In this document: piece after piece, positions 1 to 6,594 of the stretch
How the letters are laid out: every line of letters starts with the position of its first letter
How positions within the stretch are numbered: position 1 is the first letter of the stretch
Assembly (NCBI GenBank): GCA_964406705.1
Contig: CAYOSS010000052.1
Location: 1-12,923, forward strand
Length of the DNA stretch: 12,923 nucleotides
Direction: 5' to 3'
From: CAZRRV01 sp964406705
GTDB lineage: Bacteria > Bacillota > Clostridia > Oscillospirales > Acutalibacteraceae
Position numbers and translations under genes: made by a program
Notes under the pieces: model-generated
Told to the model about the DNA's origin: nothing
Seen by the model: only the letters and a program-made list of their open reading frames with translations
Database searches by the model: none

Positions 1-1
1 A

Positions 2-247
2 AAGGATGAGAGGCGCTTTTACGAGCCGCAGTATAACCCGGAGGTGGAGGCGGAGCTGGATAAGATCTTCTCTTCCCACACCGGCGCCGAGCCGGAGCGC
101 GACCCGGAGTTGGACAGGATTTTCTCCTCCAACAGCGACGGCGGGCAGGAGTACGACCCGGAGTTGGACAGGATTTTCTCTTCCCATACCGACGGCGAAC
201 CTGAGCGCGACCCGGAGGCGGAGGAGGAGCGGGACAAATTTTTTTAG
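2..247 (+). CDS. C-terminal tail of an acidic repeat-bearing protein (5' end outside window)
   Basis: The reading frame is open from the left edge to a TAG at 245-247, giving 81 visible residues. The visible part contains no recognisable fold. It is a hydrophilic, strongly acidic tail built on a degenerate 18-residue repeat whose core is DPELDRIFSS, followed by a variable segment such as SDGGQEY or TDGEPER, and it ends in RDKFF. The next gene encodes a DnaC-like ATPase 45 bp downstream on the same strand. In many Clostridia that ATPase follows a DnaD-domain replication-initiation protein, so a DnaD-type protein is the best guess from context, but no DnaD motif can be seen here. The real start lies outside the window. 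The frame is trusted because it ends just before a good ribosome binding site and keeps one amino-acid pattern through all copies. Confidence 0.6.
   Translation, partial: KDERRFYEPQYNPEVEAELDKIFSSHTGAEPERDPELDRIFSSNSDGGQEYDPELDRIFSSHTDGEPERDPEAEEERDKFF
47..232 (+). repeat. 54-bp in-frame tandem repeat coding for an 18-residue motif
   Basis: The codons for DPELDR recur at 101 and 155, and DPE again at 209, so the period is exactly 54 bp, or 18 codons. A more diverged copy, which lacks the leading Asp, begins near 47. The phase preserves the reading frame, and third-position changes between copies show selection on the peptide rather than a very recent duplication. Confidence 0.75.
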
Positions 248-292
248 GCGGTCACCCGACGGTGCCGCCTTCAGAAAGGAGATAGCCGGAGA

Positions 293-1126
293 ATGCTGGA
301 GGGAATCATAAGCGCGATGGAGGCCGCGGCGAAGAACACCGCCGGGGACGAGAGCGATTACACGGTCGACGGGCTGCTTTACTGCGGGAAGTGCCGCACG
401 CCCAAGCAGTGCCGGATAACCCTTGACGGAATGAATCTGACCCCCTTTTGTCTCTGCAAATGCGAGTCCGACCGCCGCGAGCGCGAGGAGGCGGAGATGA
501 AACGTCGGCGCGAGGAGGAAAAAATCGCGGAGTACCGCAGGGCGGCTTTCCCGACCGAAAATATGCGGAATATGACCTTCTCCGGGGACGACGGCGGGGG
601 AGGGAGGGTCTTCAAAATAGCGAGGAACTACGTCGAGCATTTCCCGGAAATGCTGGAGCGGGGGAAGGGGCTGATCTTTTACGGGAACATCGGCACCGGC
701 AAGACATTCCTCGCGGCCTCGGTTGTGAACGCTCTCGTCGACCGGGGTTACCCCTGCCTGATGACCGATTTCCCGCGGCTCGAGAAGACCCTCTCGTCCC
801 TGCGCGACGGGAGGCAAAGCTACTTAGACGGGCTCGAGCGCTACAAGCTTTTAGTGATAGACGACCTCGCCCGCGAGCGCGACACCGGCTATATGAGCGA
901 GATTGTGGAGGATGTTATCAACACCCGCTATCAGTCGGGTCTGCCGCTGATAGTCACCACGAACCTCACGGCGGAGGACATAAAGAACCCGAAGGACATC
1001 TCCAAGCGCCGCCCCTACAGCCGTTTACTCGAAATGTGCCTGCCGTTGGAGCTTACCGGAGACGACAGGCGGCGGGAGAAGCTGAAGCGCAATTACGCGG
1101 AGCTTAAGGGGATATTGGGGCTGTAG
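293..1126 (+). CDS. DnaC/DnaI-like AAA+ ATPase (helicase loader type) with N-terminal zinc-binding region
   Basis: This 277-residue protein is of the DnaC/DnaI/IstB class of AAA+ ATPases, which load the replicative helicase onto DNA. The N-terminal part has a cysteine cluster (C31, C34, C40, C53, C55, C57), typical of the zinc-binding region of Bacillota helicase loaders, followed by a charged Arg/Glu-rich helix at about residues 60-83. The ATPase core shows Walker A GNIGTGKT (131-138), Walker B LLVIDDL (186-192) and a sensor-I-like TTN (222-224); an arginine near 244 (YSR) could act as the arginine finger. AAAGGAG at 275-281 precedes the ATG by 11 nt. The gene lies directly after the acidic-tail gene, probably in one operon. 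A phage or IstB-like origin cannot be fully excluded, but no transposase or phage gene is nearby. The stop codon abuts the minisatellite with no visible terminator. Confidence 0.88.
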   Translation: MLEGIISAMEAAAKNTAGDESDYTVDGLLYCGKCRTPKQCRITLDGMNLTPFCLCKCESDRREREEAEMKRRREEEKIAEYRRAAFPTENMRNMTFSGDDGGGGRVFKIARNYVEHFPEMLERGKGLIFYGNIGTGKTFLAASVVNALVDRGYPCLMTDFPRLEKTLSSLRDGRQSYLDGLERYKLLVIDDLARERDTGYMSEIVEDVINTRYQSGLPLIVTTNLTAEDIKNPKDISKRRPYSRLLEMCLPLELTGDDRRREKLKRNYAELKGILGL

Positions 1127-1127
1127 G

Positions 1128-2094
1128 CGGGGTATGGGTCCCGCGCCCCGGCTCGGCTTACCGGCACGCGGCGGTCAGTCCGCTGTCTGTACGACGCGCG
1201 GCCCCCGCGCCCCGGCTCGGCTTACCGGCACGCGGCGGTCAGTCCGCTGTCTGTACGACGCGCGGCCCCCGCGCCCCGGCTCAGCTTACCGGCACGCCGC
1301 GTTTCGCTTTCGCCCTCTTTANNNNNNNNNNNNNNNNNNNNNNNNNNNNNNNNNNNNNNNNNNNNNNNNNNNNNNNNNNNNNNNNNNNNNNNNNNNNNNN
1401 NNNNNNNNNNNNNNNNNNNNNCCCGCGCCCCGGCTCAGCTTACCGGCACGCCGCGTTTCGCTTTCGCCCTCTTTACCGCCCCCCGCGCGCCCGTCTCGGC
1501 GAAGAGGTCACCGGCGGGACCCGGTAGGGGTATGGGCCCCGCGCCCCGGCTCAGCTTACCGGCACGCCGCGTTTCGCTTTCGCCCTCTTTACCGCCCCCC
1601 GCGCGCCCGTCTCGGCGAAGAGGTCACCGGCGGGACCCGGTAGGGGTATGGGCCCCGCGCCCCGGCTCAGCTTACCGGCACGCCGCGTTTCGCTTTCGCC
1701 CTCTTTACCGCCCCCCGCGCGCCCGTCTCGGCGAAGAGGTCACCGGCGGGACCCGGTAGGGGTATGGCCCCCGCGCCACGGCTCGGCTTACCGGCACGCG
1801 GCGGTCAGTCCGCCGTCTGTACGACGCGCGGCCCCGCGCCCCGGCTCAGCTTACCGGCACGCGGCGGTCAGTCCGCCGGCTCTACGACGCGCGGTCCCCG
1901 CGCCCCGTCTCGGCTTACCGGCACGCGGCGTTTCGCTTTCGCCCTCTTTACCGCCCCCCGCGCGCCCGTCTCGGCGAGGAGGTCACCGGCGGGACCCGAT
2001 AGGGGTATGGGTCCCGCGCCCCGGCTCAGCTTACCGGCACGCCGCGTTTCGCTTTCGCCCTCTTTACCGCCCCCCGCGCGCCCGTCTCGGCGAA
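1128..2094. repeat. Minisatellite of two interleaved unit types, overlapping the 3' end of the acyltransferase gene
   Basis: The array fills the whole space between two convergent genes. Unit A is 64 bp (period visible at 1141, 1205 and 1269, and again around 1770-1900). Unit B is 116 bp (ATGG marks at 1532, 1648 and 1764). Both share a head of about 35 bp containing GCTTACCGGCACGC and then differ. The B tail (GTTTCGCTTTCGCCCTC and onward) matches the last codons of the acyltransferase on the minus strand, followed by a 29-bp segment (for example 1504-1532) that matches an internal part of the same gene (2339-2367) at 26 of 29 positions. Heads carry either GGCTCAGC, which reads TGA on the minus strand, or GGCTCGGC, which does not. 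Open frames through the array are by-products of periods and composition. The true length is unknown because of the N run. Confidence 0.92.
1322..1421. other. Assembly gap (100 N)
   Basis: Exactly 100 N lie inside the tandem array, the usual placeholder for a scaffold gap of unknown size. The flanks are repeat units on both sides, so the gap probably reflects collapsed or unresolved copies. Confidence 0.98.
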
Positions 2095-3054
2095 GTAGAA
2101 AGCGAGCCCCGCGGCGACCGACACCGCCAGATTAACCGCCAAACGCCCCCACACGGACGGCACCCGGGCGTACATCCCCGGGGCGAAGTTGTAATACACC
2201 ATTTGGGCGAGGAAAATGTGGTAGCTCGCCCTGCCGAGCAGCTCCAAGGGGGCGAAGCGGAACCGCCTGTTCGGCACCGTCAGCGCCGCCGCCGGGAATA
2301 TGTACATCGCCGCCCACATAGAGGTCCCCCGCCAGTCCGAGGTCACCGGAGGGACCCAGTAGCGGTACTTCACCTCTATTATGTAGAATATCCCGAGCGC
2401 CGCCCCGAGCGAGATTACCGGGAAAGCCCTCCTCACCCCGTCGCGGGGCGTCAGGGCGAGCCAGCACCCGAACGCCACCGGCAGTATGTAGCGGAACACC
2501 ATCAGCCGGTAGAACTCCGGGCCCATCCCGTACACCTTGTGCAGCAGCTCGTAGAGGAAGTTCATCCCCCCGCAAGCGAGCAGCCCCTTAAAGCGGTATT
2601 TCTTAACCGTAAAGTATATCACGGGGAAGAAGAGAGTGAGCTGCACCAGGGCGGGGTAGTAGTAGCTCCCCGGCCCGAAGCCGCCGCGTAAGTACCCCGT
2701 AAGAGTGGCCACCGCCCCGTGCCCGGGATAGCCCATTATGTGGAAGAGCAGCTCCCCCACGGCGAAGGCGGCCAAATGCGACACCGCGTACCGGGAAAGC
2801 CGGGGGTGTACGGCCCCGGGGGACAGCGCCCGCCCCATAGAGGCGACCCCGTGCCGCTCGTAGGACTTGGCGGAGACGAAGCCGGTGATTATCATAAACA
2901 TCGGCACCGCCATACCTATCCAGAAGGGGAAGAGGTACCGGCGCTTCTCGGCGGCGGTCCAGTCGTAGTGGTTGACTATCACGAAGAGGATCATAAGCCC
3001 CTTCAGCACGTCCGCGCCCCGGTAGCGCTCGGCCCCGTTCAGTGTGCCCGGCAC
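2026..3054 (-). CDS. Integral-membrane acyltransferase, family 3 (OafA/WecH-like)
   Basis: This 342-residue polytopic membrane protein has features of the acyltransferase-3 family, which transfers acyl groups (often acetyl) to cell-surface sugars or glycans. The N-terminal signature is an arginine-containing start (YRGADVLKGL) followed by a hydrophobic helix ending in VNHY, where H29 is the likely catalytic histidine, then a second helix (MAVPMFMIITGF). About ten hydrophobic segments follow, and the length is normal for the family. The start is GTG at 3054: GGGAGGTGA sits 6 nt upstream and an in-frame TGA overlaps that site, ruling out a longer protein. The last 22 codons, from about AETGARGAV to the stop, lie inside the minisatellite unit, so the C-terminus is shared with repeat copies. 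No promoter is visible upstream; 31-bp tandem repeats and the tRNA terminator lie there. The natural substrate cannot be told from context. Confidence 0.8.
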   Translation of the reverse strand: MPGTLNGAERYRGADVLKGLMILFVIVNHYDWTAAEKRRYLFPFWIGMAVPMFMIITGFVSAKSYERHGVASMGRALSPGAVHPRLSRYAVSHLAAFAVGELLFHIMGYPGHGAVATLTGYLRGGFGPGSYYYPALVQLTLFFPVIYFTVKKYRFKGLLACGGMNFLYELLHKVYGMGPEFYRLMVFRYILPVAFGCWLALTPRDGVRRAFPVISLGAALGIFYIIEVKYRYWVPPVTSDWRGTSMWAAMYIFPAAALTVPNRRFRFAPLELLGRASYHIFLAQMVYYNFAPGMYARVPSVWGRLAVNLAVSVAAGLAFYFAETGARGAVKRAKAKRGVPVS

Positions 3055-3080
3055 CGCTCATCACCTCCCGACAAAACCCG

Positions 3081-3265
3081 GGGCCCCGGCTTACAAACGC
3101 CCGTAGCCCGGGGAACCGGCTTAGCAAACACCAGCAGCCAGGGGAACCGGCTTAGCAAAAGTCCGGAGCCGGGGAACCCGGCTCAGCAAAAGTCCGGAGC
3201 CGGGGAACTCGGTTTAGCAAGCGCCCGTAGTCAGGGGAACCGGCTTAGCAAACGCCCCCGGATAG
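3081..3265. repeat. 31-bp tandem repeats upstream of the acyltransferase
   Basis: The block GGGGAACCGGCTTAGCAAA recurs with its GGCTTA core at 3088, 3118, 3149, 3180, 3211 and 3242. The period is 30 then 31 bp, and a truncated copy lies near 3260. Several copies contain CCGGAGCCGG, a short palindrome. Copies are contiguous with no unique spacers, so this is not a CRISPR array. It lies in the upstream region of the acyltransferase. Confidence 0.85.
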
Positions 3266-3300
3266 CAAGAAACGCCGCGAGTGGAGCCTCCCCCGCGGCG
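3266..3300 (-). terminator. Rho-independent terminator of the tRNA-Gly gene
   Basis: On the minus strand, just after the tRNA 3' end, a 7-bp stem CGCCGCG/CGCGGCG (3300-3294 and 3279-3273) with a 14-nt loop is followed by TTTCTTG. Position and T-tract suit an intrinsic terminator, although the T-tract is short. Confidence 0.6.
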
Positions 3301-3303
3301 GAA

Positions 3304-3377
3304 TGGAGCGGGTGATGGGAATCGAACCCACGTAGCCAGCTTGGAAGGCTGGTATTCTGCCATTGAACTACACCCGC
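3304..3377 (-). tRNA. trnG: tRNA-Gly (anticodon UCC)
   Basis: The minus strand reads a full cloverleaf of 74 nt. The acceptor stem GCGGGTG pairs with CACCCGC, the anticodon arm is CCAGC-CTTCCAA-GCTGG with anticodon TCC, and the T-loop is GTTCGATTC. The discriminator is T and a CCA is encoded at 3306-3304. UCC reads GGA and GGG glycine codons, and the U discriminator agrees with bacterial tRNA-Gly. It is a single gene between its own promoter and terminator. Confidence 0.95.
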
Positions 3378-3428
3378 GCGGTATCTCTTGCGGCGGGACG
3401 CGCCGCGAGGCGGTCACCCGCTGACTGT

Positions 3429-3457
3429 ATTATATCACATTGATAAGGGGGTTGCAA
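3429..3457 (-). promoter_or_regulatory. Sigma-A promoter of tRNA-Gly
   Basis: On the minus strand TTGCAA (3457-3452) and TATAAT (3434-3429) are separated by 17 bp. Transcription should begin near 3422, about 45 nt before the tRNA 5' end. Confidence 0.85.
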
Positions 3458-3628
3458 GGGGTTTTTGGGCAATATCGCGCAACGGCCCGACGGGGTTGCC
3501 TTCACTGTTAGAAACCGGAAGTTAGAGGGGGCGCGGCGTTCCGGGCGTCGGGGGCGGGGGCGGCGAACGGGGGCTTCGGGTCCGTCCTGTTACGGGGGTT
3601 TCTTCCCGCTGTCACGAGGATAGTTTTC

Positions 3629-3812
3629 CAGCTATGCTGGGGAACGGTGTCCGCTTTTCTCTCTCGGCCGACGGGCGCGGCTATCCCCGCCGGCTTTTCT
3701 CCACTCGTCTTTGGCGGATTTCTTCTCGCTGACGCGAGGGCGGCTTATTTGTTCCCCCAGCTGGGCTGGGGAACGGTGTCCGCTTTTCTTCTCTTCGCCA
3801 ACGGGCGCGGCT
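3629..3812. repeat. Direct duplication of a pyrimidine-rich module
   Basis: Segment 3629-3682 recurs at 3758-3812 with few differences. Both contain GGGGAACGGTGTCCGC followed by TTTTCT and end in ACGGGCGCGGCT. The second copy is part of the left arm of the large inverted repeat, so the first copy is an extra outer module. Confidence 0.8.
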
Positions 3813-4740
3813 GAAAGAAGAAAAGCGGACAGAAAAGAAGTTCAGCGCGCCGGCTTACTTCTACGCCGAACACTAAGAGGTTAGGGGGTAGCCGCCACCT
3901 ATACCGCAACTCTTGCGGTCGCTGACGCGGGGGCAGCTCGGGGGTCCCGCCGACGCCGGCTCCGGGACCCCGCTGTATTCATTCAGGGCTTACCGAGCCC
4001 GGTACAAAAGGTTCGCAGGTTAGAGTAGGCTCGCCGCTATCGTTCGAGGCCCGGTGTTTCCGGGTAGCTTTTTGCCTGCCGGTCGGGGGAAGTTCGCGGG
4101 TGTGCAGGGAGCCATTACCGAGGAGCCCGGAGGTTCGCCGGCGCGAGGGTAGCCCGGCGGCTACCGGTGGATCGCTCGGCTCCGCCCCGTTGCCGGAGAC
4201 ACGGCGGTTCACGGAACAGTTCGGTGGCGACAGGCCGCCCCCACACCTGAAGCGCGGCGGTTCACGGGACAGCCCGGCGGTTATCGGCAGTTCCGGCTCC
4301 GCCCTGCTCGCCGGGTGCGCAGCGGTTGCCCCACACGAAGGAGGGAAGCTCTCTGTATATCTGTGAGTCTACCCCGACCGCCGGGCAAAGGCTACCCGGA
4401 AGTGCCAAGCCCCGAACGATAGTGGCGAGCTTTCCCGAACCTGCGAGCCTTTTGCATCCTACTCTGCGAGCCCCGAATGAATACGGCAGGGTCCCGGAGC
4501 CGGCGCCGGGGGTACCTCCGGGCTTCCCCCGCGTTAGCGACCACAAGAGCAACGGTATAGGTGGCGGCTACCCCCTAACCTCTTAGTGTTCGGCGTAAAA
4601 GTAAGCCGGTCCGCCTGAACTTCTTTTCTGTCCGCTTTTCTTCTTTCTGCCGGACCGTTCCGGCACAGAGAAGAAAAGCGGACATCGTTCCCCAGCCCAG
4701 CTGGGAAAAATTGGAAAGCTATCCCCGCGTTAGCGAGAAG
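3720..4740. repeat. Large imperfect inverted repeat (arms about 370 bp, central spacer about 285 bp)
   Basis: The left arm (about 3720-4087) aligns with the reverse complement of the right arm (about 4375-4740) almost end to end, with substitutions and small indels. The longest perfect block is 44 bp: 3863-3906 against 4553-4596. Each arm carries its own perfect 16-bp stem, TGTCCGCTTTTCTTCT paired with its complement (3777-3792 with 3816-3831; 4629-4644 with 4669-4684), so hairpins are nested within the foldback. The spacer 4088-4374 has direct repeats, including CGGCGGTTCACGG near 4202 and 4256. No coding sequence spans it. It could be a foldback non-autonomous element, a structured RNA locus, or a duplicated inverted repeat cluster; the sequence alone does not decide. 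Confidence 0.85.
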
Positions 4741-5001
4741 AAAGCAACGGACCCGGGCGGAGCCAAAGTCCCCACCATCGCAAAGCTACCTTCGCAGCCG
4801 GAATCAGCTCCCGGAGCCGGGCGGAGCCAGGTAAGCCAGCGGCGTCACAAAGCCTCCTCGTAACAGCGAGAAGAAGCAAGCGGAATGGGGTAGAGCCGGA
4901 GCCTCCGGCATCACAAAGCCCCTCCTCGCAGCGGAGAACCAACCCCCCGCCCCCGGGAGCGGCGCCGAAACCTGCCGGTCGCCGGTCGGCAACCGATTAT
5001 A

Positions 5002-6249
5002 TTACGGCACGTATTGGAACTCGGTCCCGTAGGCGCGGACGGTGTCGCCCTCCCTGACGCCGGCCTCCCGCAGCGCGTCGATTACTCCGGAGCGCTCCAG
5101 CGCCCGCTGGAAGTACCTCATCTGCTCGGCGTCGTTGGGGTTGGTGGACCGCAACAGCGAGCGCAAGGCTTCGCCCTCCACCGTGAACCCGTCCGCCGTC
5201 TTAGTGACGCGCACCCCCGTCTCCGGGAGCCTTACCGGCGCGGCTTCGGCTTCGTAGCTCTTGACGGGCGGCAGCGTCGCGAGCAGGCCCCCGAGCGCCG
5301 CCATCAGCTCGCCCGTGCCCTTCCCCGCGGGGGCGCAGACGGGGAAGAAGCGGTACCCCATCCGGGCAAACTCCTCCGAGAGGGCGGATACTTTAGCGCC
5401 GTCCGCCAAGTCCGTCTTAGTGCCCGCGACCAACATAGGGCGCTCGGGCAGCTCCGGGAGATGGGCCGAGAGTTCCCGGTTGATAAGTCTGAAATCGCCG
5501 AGGGGGTCCTCCGCCGAGACGTCCACCACGTGTACGAGCGCCCGGCACCGCTCTATGTGCCTTAAGAAGTCGTGGCCCAGTCCCGCGCCCCCCGCGGCTC
5601 CCTCCACGAGCCCCGGTATATCAGCCAAAACAAAAGTCCCGTCGCCGGCGGTCACCGTGCCGAGCACGGGGGAGAGCGTCGTGAACGGGTAGTCGCCGAC
5701 CTTGGGCCGCGCCTCGCTCACCGCGCGCAGCAGAGAGGATTTTCCGGCGTTCGGCAGCCCCACCAGCCCCGCGTCCGCCAGGAGTTTTACCTCGAGCGCC
5801 GCTTCCAACTCCTCGCCCCGAGAGCCGGCCTTGCCGAAGCGGGGGACTTGCCGCGTCGGCGTGGCAAAGCGCGCGTTGCCTTTGCCCCCGGCGCCGCCTT
5901 TCGCCACTAAGACGGGCCCCTCGTCCGAGATATCCGCTACCACCCGCCCCGTCCCGGCGTCGCGCACGAGCGTCCCGCGCGGGACTTTGAGGATGAGGTC
6001 CTCCCCGGCGCGGCCCGCCCTGCGGTTGCCGGAGCCCGGCTCGCCGTTCCCGGCGCGGAACACCCGCTTGCGGCGGTAATCGGAGAGCGTCGAGACCCGC
6101 TCGTCCGCGACGAGGTATATATCTCCTCCGCGCCCGCCGTCGCCCCCGTCGGGACCGCCCGCCGCCACGTATTTTTCCCGGCGGAACGAGACCGCTCCCG
6201 CGCCGCCGTCCCCGGCTTTCAGTGTCACTTTCGCTGTATCGGCGAACAT
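5002..6249 (-). CDS. obgE: GTPase Obg (ribosome assembly GTPase)
   Basis: This 415-residue protein is an essential-type GTPase that binds the 50S subunit in late assembly and takes part in stress and cell-cycle control. The glycine-rich Obg fold occupies about residues 1-158 (KAGDGGAGAVSFRREK and GGPDGGDGGRGGD are diagnostic). The G domain shows G1 GLPNAGKSS (164-172), G2 FTT (189-191), G3 DIPG (210-213) and G4 TKTD (277-280). A C-terminal OCT domain follows from about 340. The G4 motif reads Thr-Lys-Thr-Asp instead of the usual Asn-Lys-x-Asp. The ATG at 6249 is preceded by GAAAGGAG with 9-nt spacing, and the N-terminus MFADTAKVTLKAGDGG matches the family. It lies 700 bp after rpmA on the same strand, but a terminator and a possible promoter in between suggest separate transcription. 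Confidence 0.97.
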   Translation of the reverse strand: MFADTAKVTLKAGDGGAGAVSFRREKYVAAGGPDGGDGGRGGDIYLVADERVSTLSDYRRKRVFRAGNGEPGSGNRRAGRAGEDLILKVPRGTLVRDAGTGRVVADISDEGPVLVAKGGAGGKGNARFATPTRQVPRFGKAGSRGEELEAALEVKLLADAGLVGLPNAGKSSLLRAVSEARPKVGDYPFTTLSPVLGTVTAGDGTFVLADIPGLVEGAAGGAGLGHDFLRHIERCRALVHVVDVSAEDPLGDFRLINRELSAHLPELPERPMLVAGTKTDLADGAKVSALSEEFARMGYRFFPVCAPAGKGTGELMAALGGLLATLPPVKSYEAEAAPVRLPETGVRVTKTADGFTVEGEALRSLLRSTNPNDAEQMRYFQRALERSGVIDALREAGVREGDTVRAYGTEFQYVP

Positions 6250-6306
6250 CGCCGCGCGCTCCTTTCATAGGCAACGCCCCTCAAGACGCGGGGTCGTATT
6301 GCCGAT

Positions 6307-6335
6307 ATAATACAGACTCTATTGCCGGCATTTAA
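6307..6335 (-). promoter_or_regulatory. Possible weak promoter of obgE
   Basis: On the minus strand TTAAAT (6335-6330) and TATTAT (6312-6307) are 17 bp apart, about 60 bp before the obgE start and downstream of the intrinsic terminator. The -35 match is poor (3 of 6), so the call rests mainly on position. Confidence 0.35.
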
Positions 6336-6386
6336 CAGTTTTTTTCCGCGGACCGAAACTTTTGTTTCTATTCTCCGGCTGCCGGA

Positions 6387-6420
6387 GGGGAAAAGAAAGC
6401 CCGGAGGGACATCTCCGGGC
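6387..6420 (-). terminator. Rho-independent terminator between rpmA and obgE
   Basis: On the minus strand GCCCGGAG and CTCCGGGC form a perfect 8-bp stem (6420-6399) with a 6-nt loop, followed by TTTCTTTTCCCC. It would end transcripts coming from rplU-prp-rpmA before obgE. Confidence 0.8.
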
Positions 6421-6499
6421 AAAAAGATCCGCGGCGACACCGCCGGTTGAGCGGCCGCGGCTCCGGGTATTATTCGCGGCGTGACTGACGCCGGGGCAT

Positions 6500-6590
6500 C
6501 CGCGGCACCGCATTGCGGGGATACCGCTGGCTCACTCGCGACGCCGCTTTGCGGGGACACCGCCGGTGCATTCGCGGTATTGCCTTATGA
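6500..6590. repeat. 36-bp GC-rich repeats
   Basis: GCGGGG followed by A(T/C)ACCGC occurs at 6515 and 6551, a 36-bp period. Related pieces flank both sides (CATCCGCGG near 6498, ATTCGCGGTATTGCC near 6570, and ACACCGCCGG near 6437). It borders the next repeat block. Confidence 0.6.
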
Positions 6591-6594
6591 CAGC

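Larger units (their letters stand above)
3458..5001. other. Gene-free repetitive region between the tRNA promoter and obgE
   Basis: I see no convincing gene in these 1.5 kb; open frames are short, uneven in composition and lie across repeats. About 3458-3600 looks unstructured. 3600-3820 holds a tandem duplication, 3720-4740 a large inverted repeat, and 4741-5001 degenerate relatives of the same modules, such as the CGCGAG/GTTACGAGG-type motif near 4850-4880 and again near 4910-4935 beside TCACAAAGCC. No transposase, integrase or tRNA-derived sequence was recognised. Confidence 0.75.

Noticed and set aside
1134..2691. Long open frames on the + strand through the minisatellite and the acyltransferase
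   Set aside because: They consist of translated repeat units (GSAYRHAAFRFRPL-type strings) or run antisense to a real membrane protein; GC-rich repeats with periods lacking stops create them.
1128..3054. Diversity-generating retroelement acting on the acyltransferase end
   Set aside because: There is no reverse transcriptase and no A-specific substitution pattern between copies in this window.
3081..3265. CRISPR array
   Set aside because: The 31-bp units are contiguous without unique spacers, and no cas gene is present.
4262..4586. Opposed open frames of 86-96 codons in the inverted repeat
   Set aside because: Neither has a ribosome binding site or a recognisable pattern, and both lie on the repeat arms and spacer.
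3720..4740. Insertion sequence or composite transposon
   Set aside because: No transposase is encoded and the arms do not carry recognisable IS ends; only a non-autonomous element remains possible.
4730..4992. Minus-strand frames of 62-70 codons upstream of the obgE stop side
   Set aside because: They translate the degenerate repeat modules, and no start signal is present.
6306..6311. TATAAT on the + strand
   Set aside because: No suitable -35 element and no + strand gene downstream; the bases overlap the minus-strand -10 candidate of obgE.
6225..6560. Minus-strand frame of 111 codons overlapping the obgE start
   Set aside because: It crosses the intrinsic terminator and the 36-bp repeats, and would overlap the well-supported obgE start.
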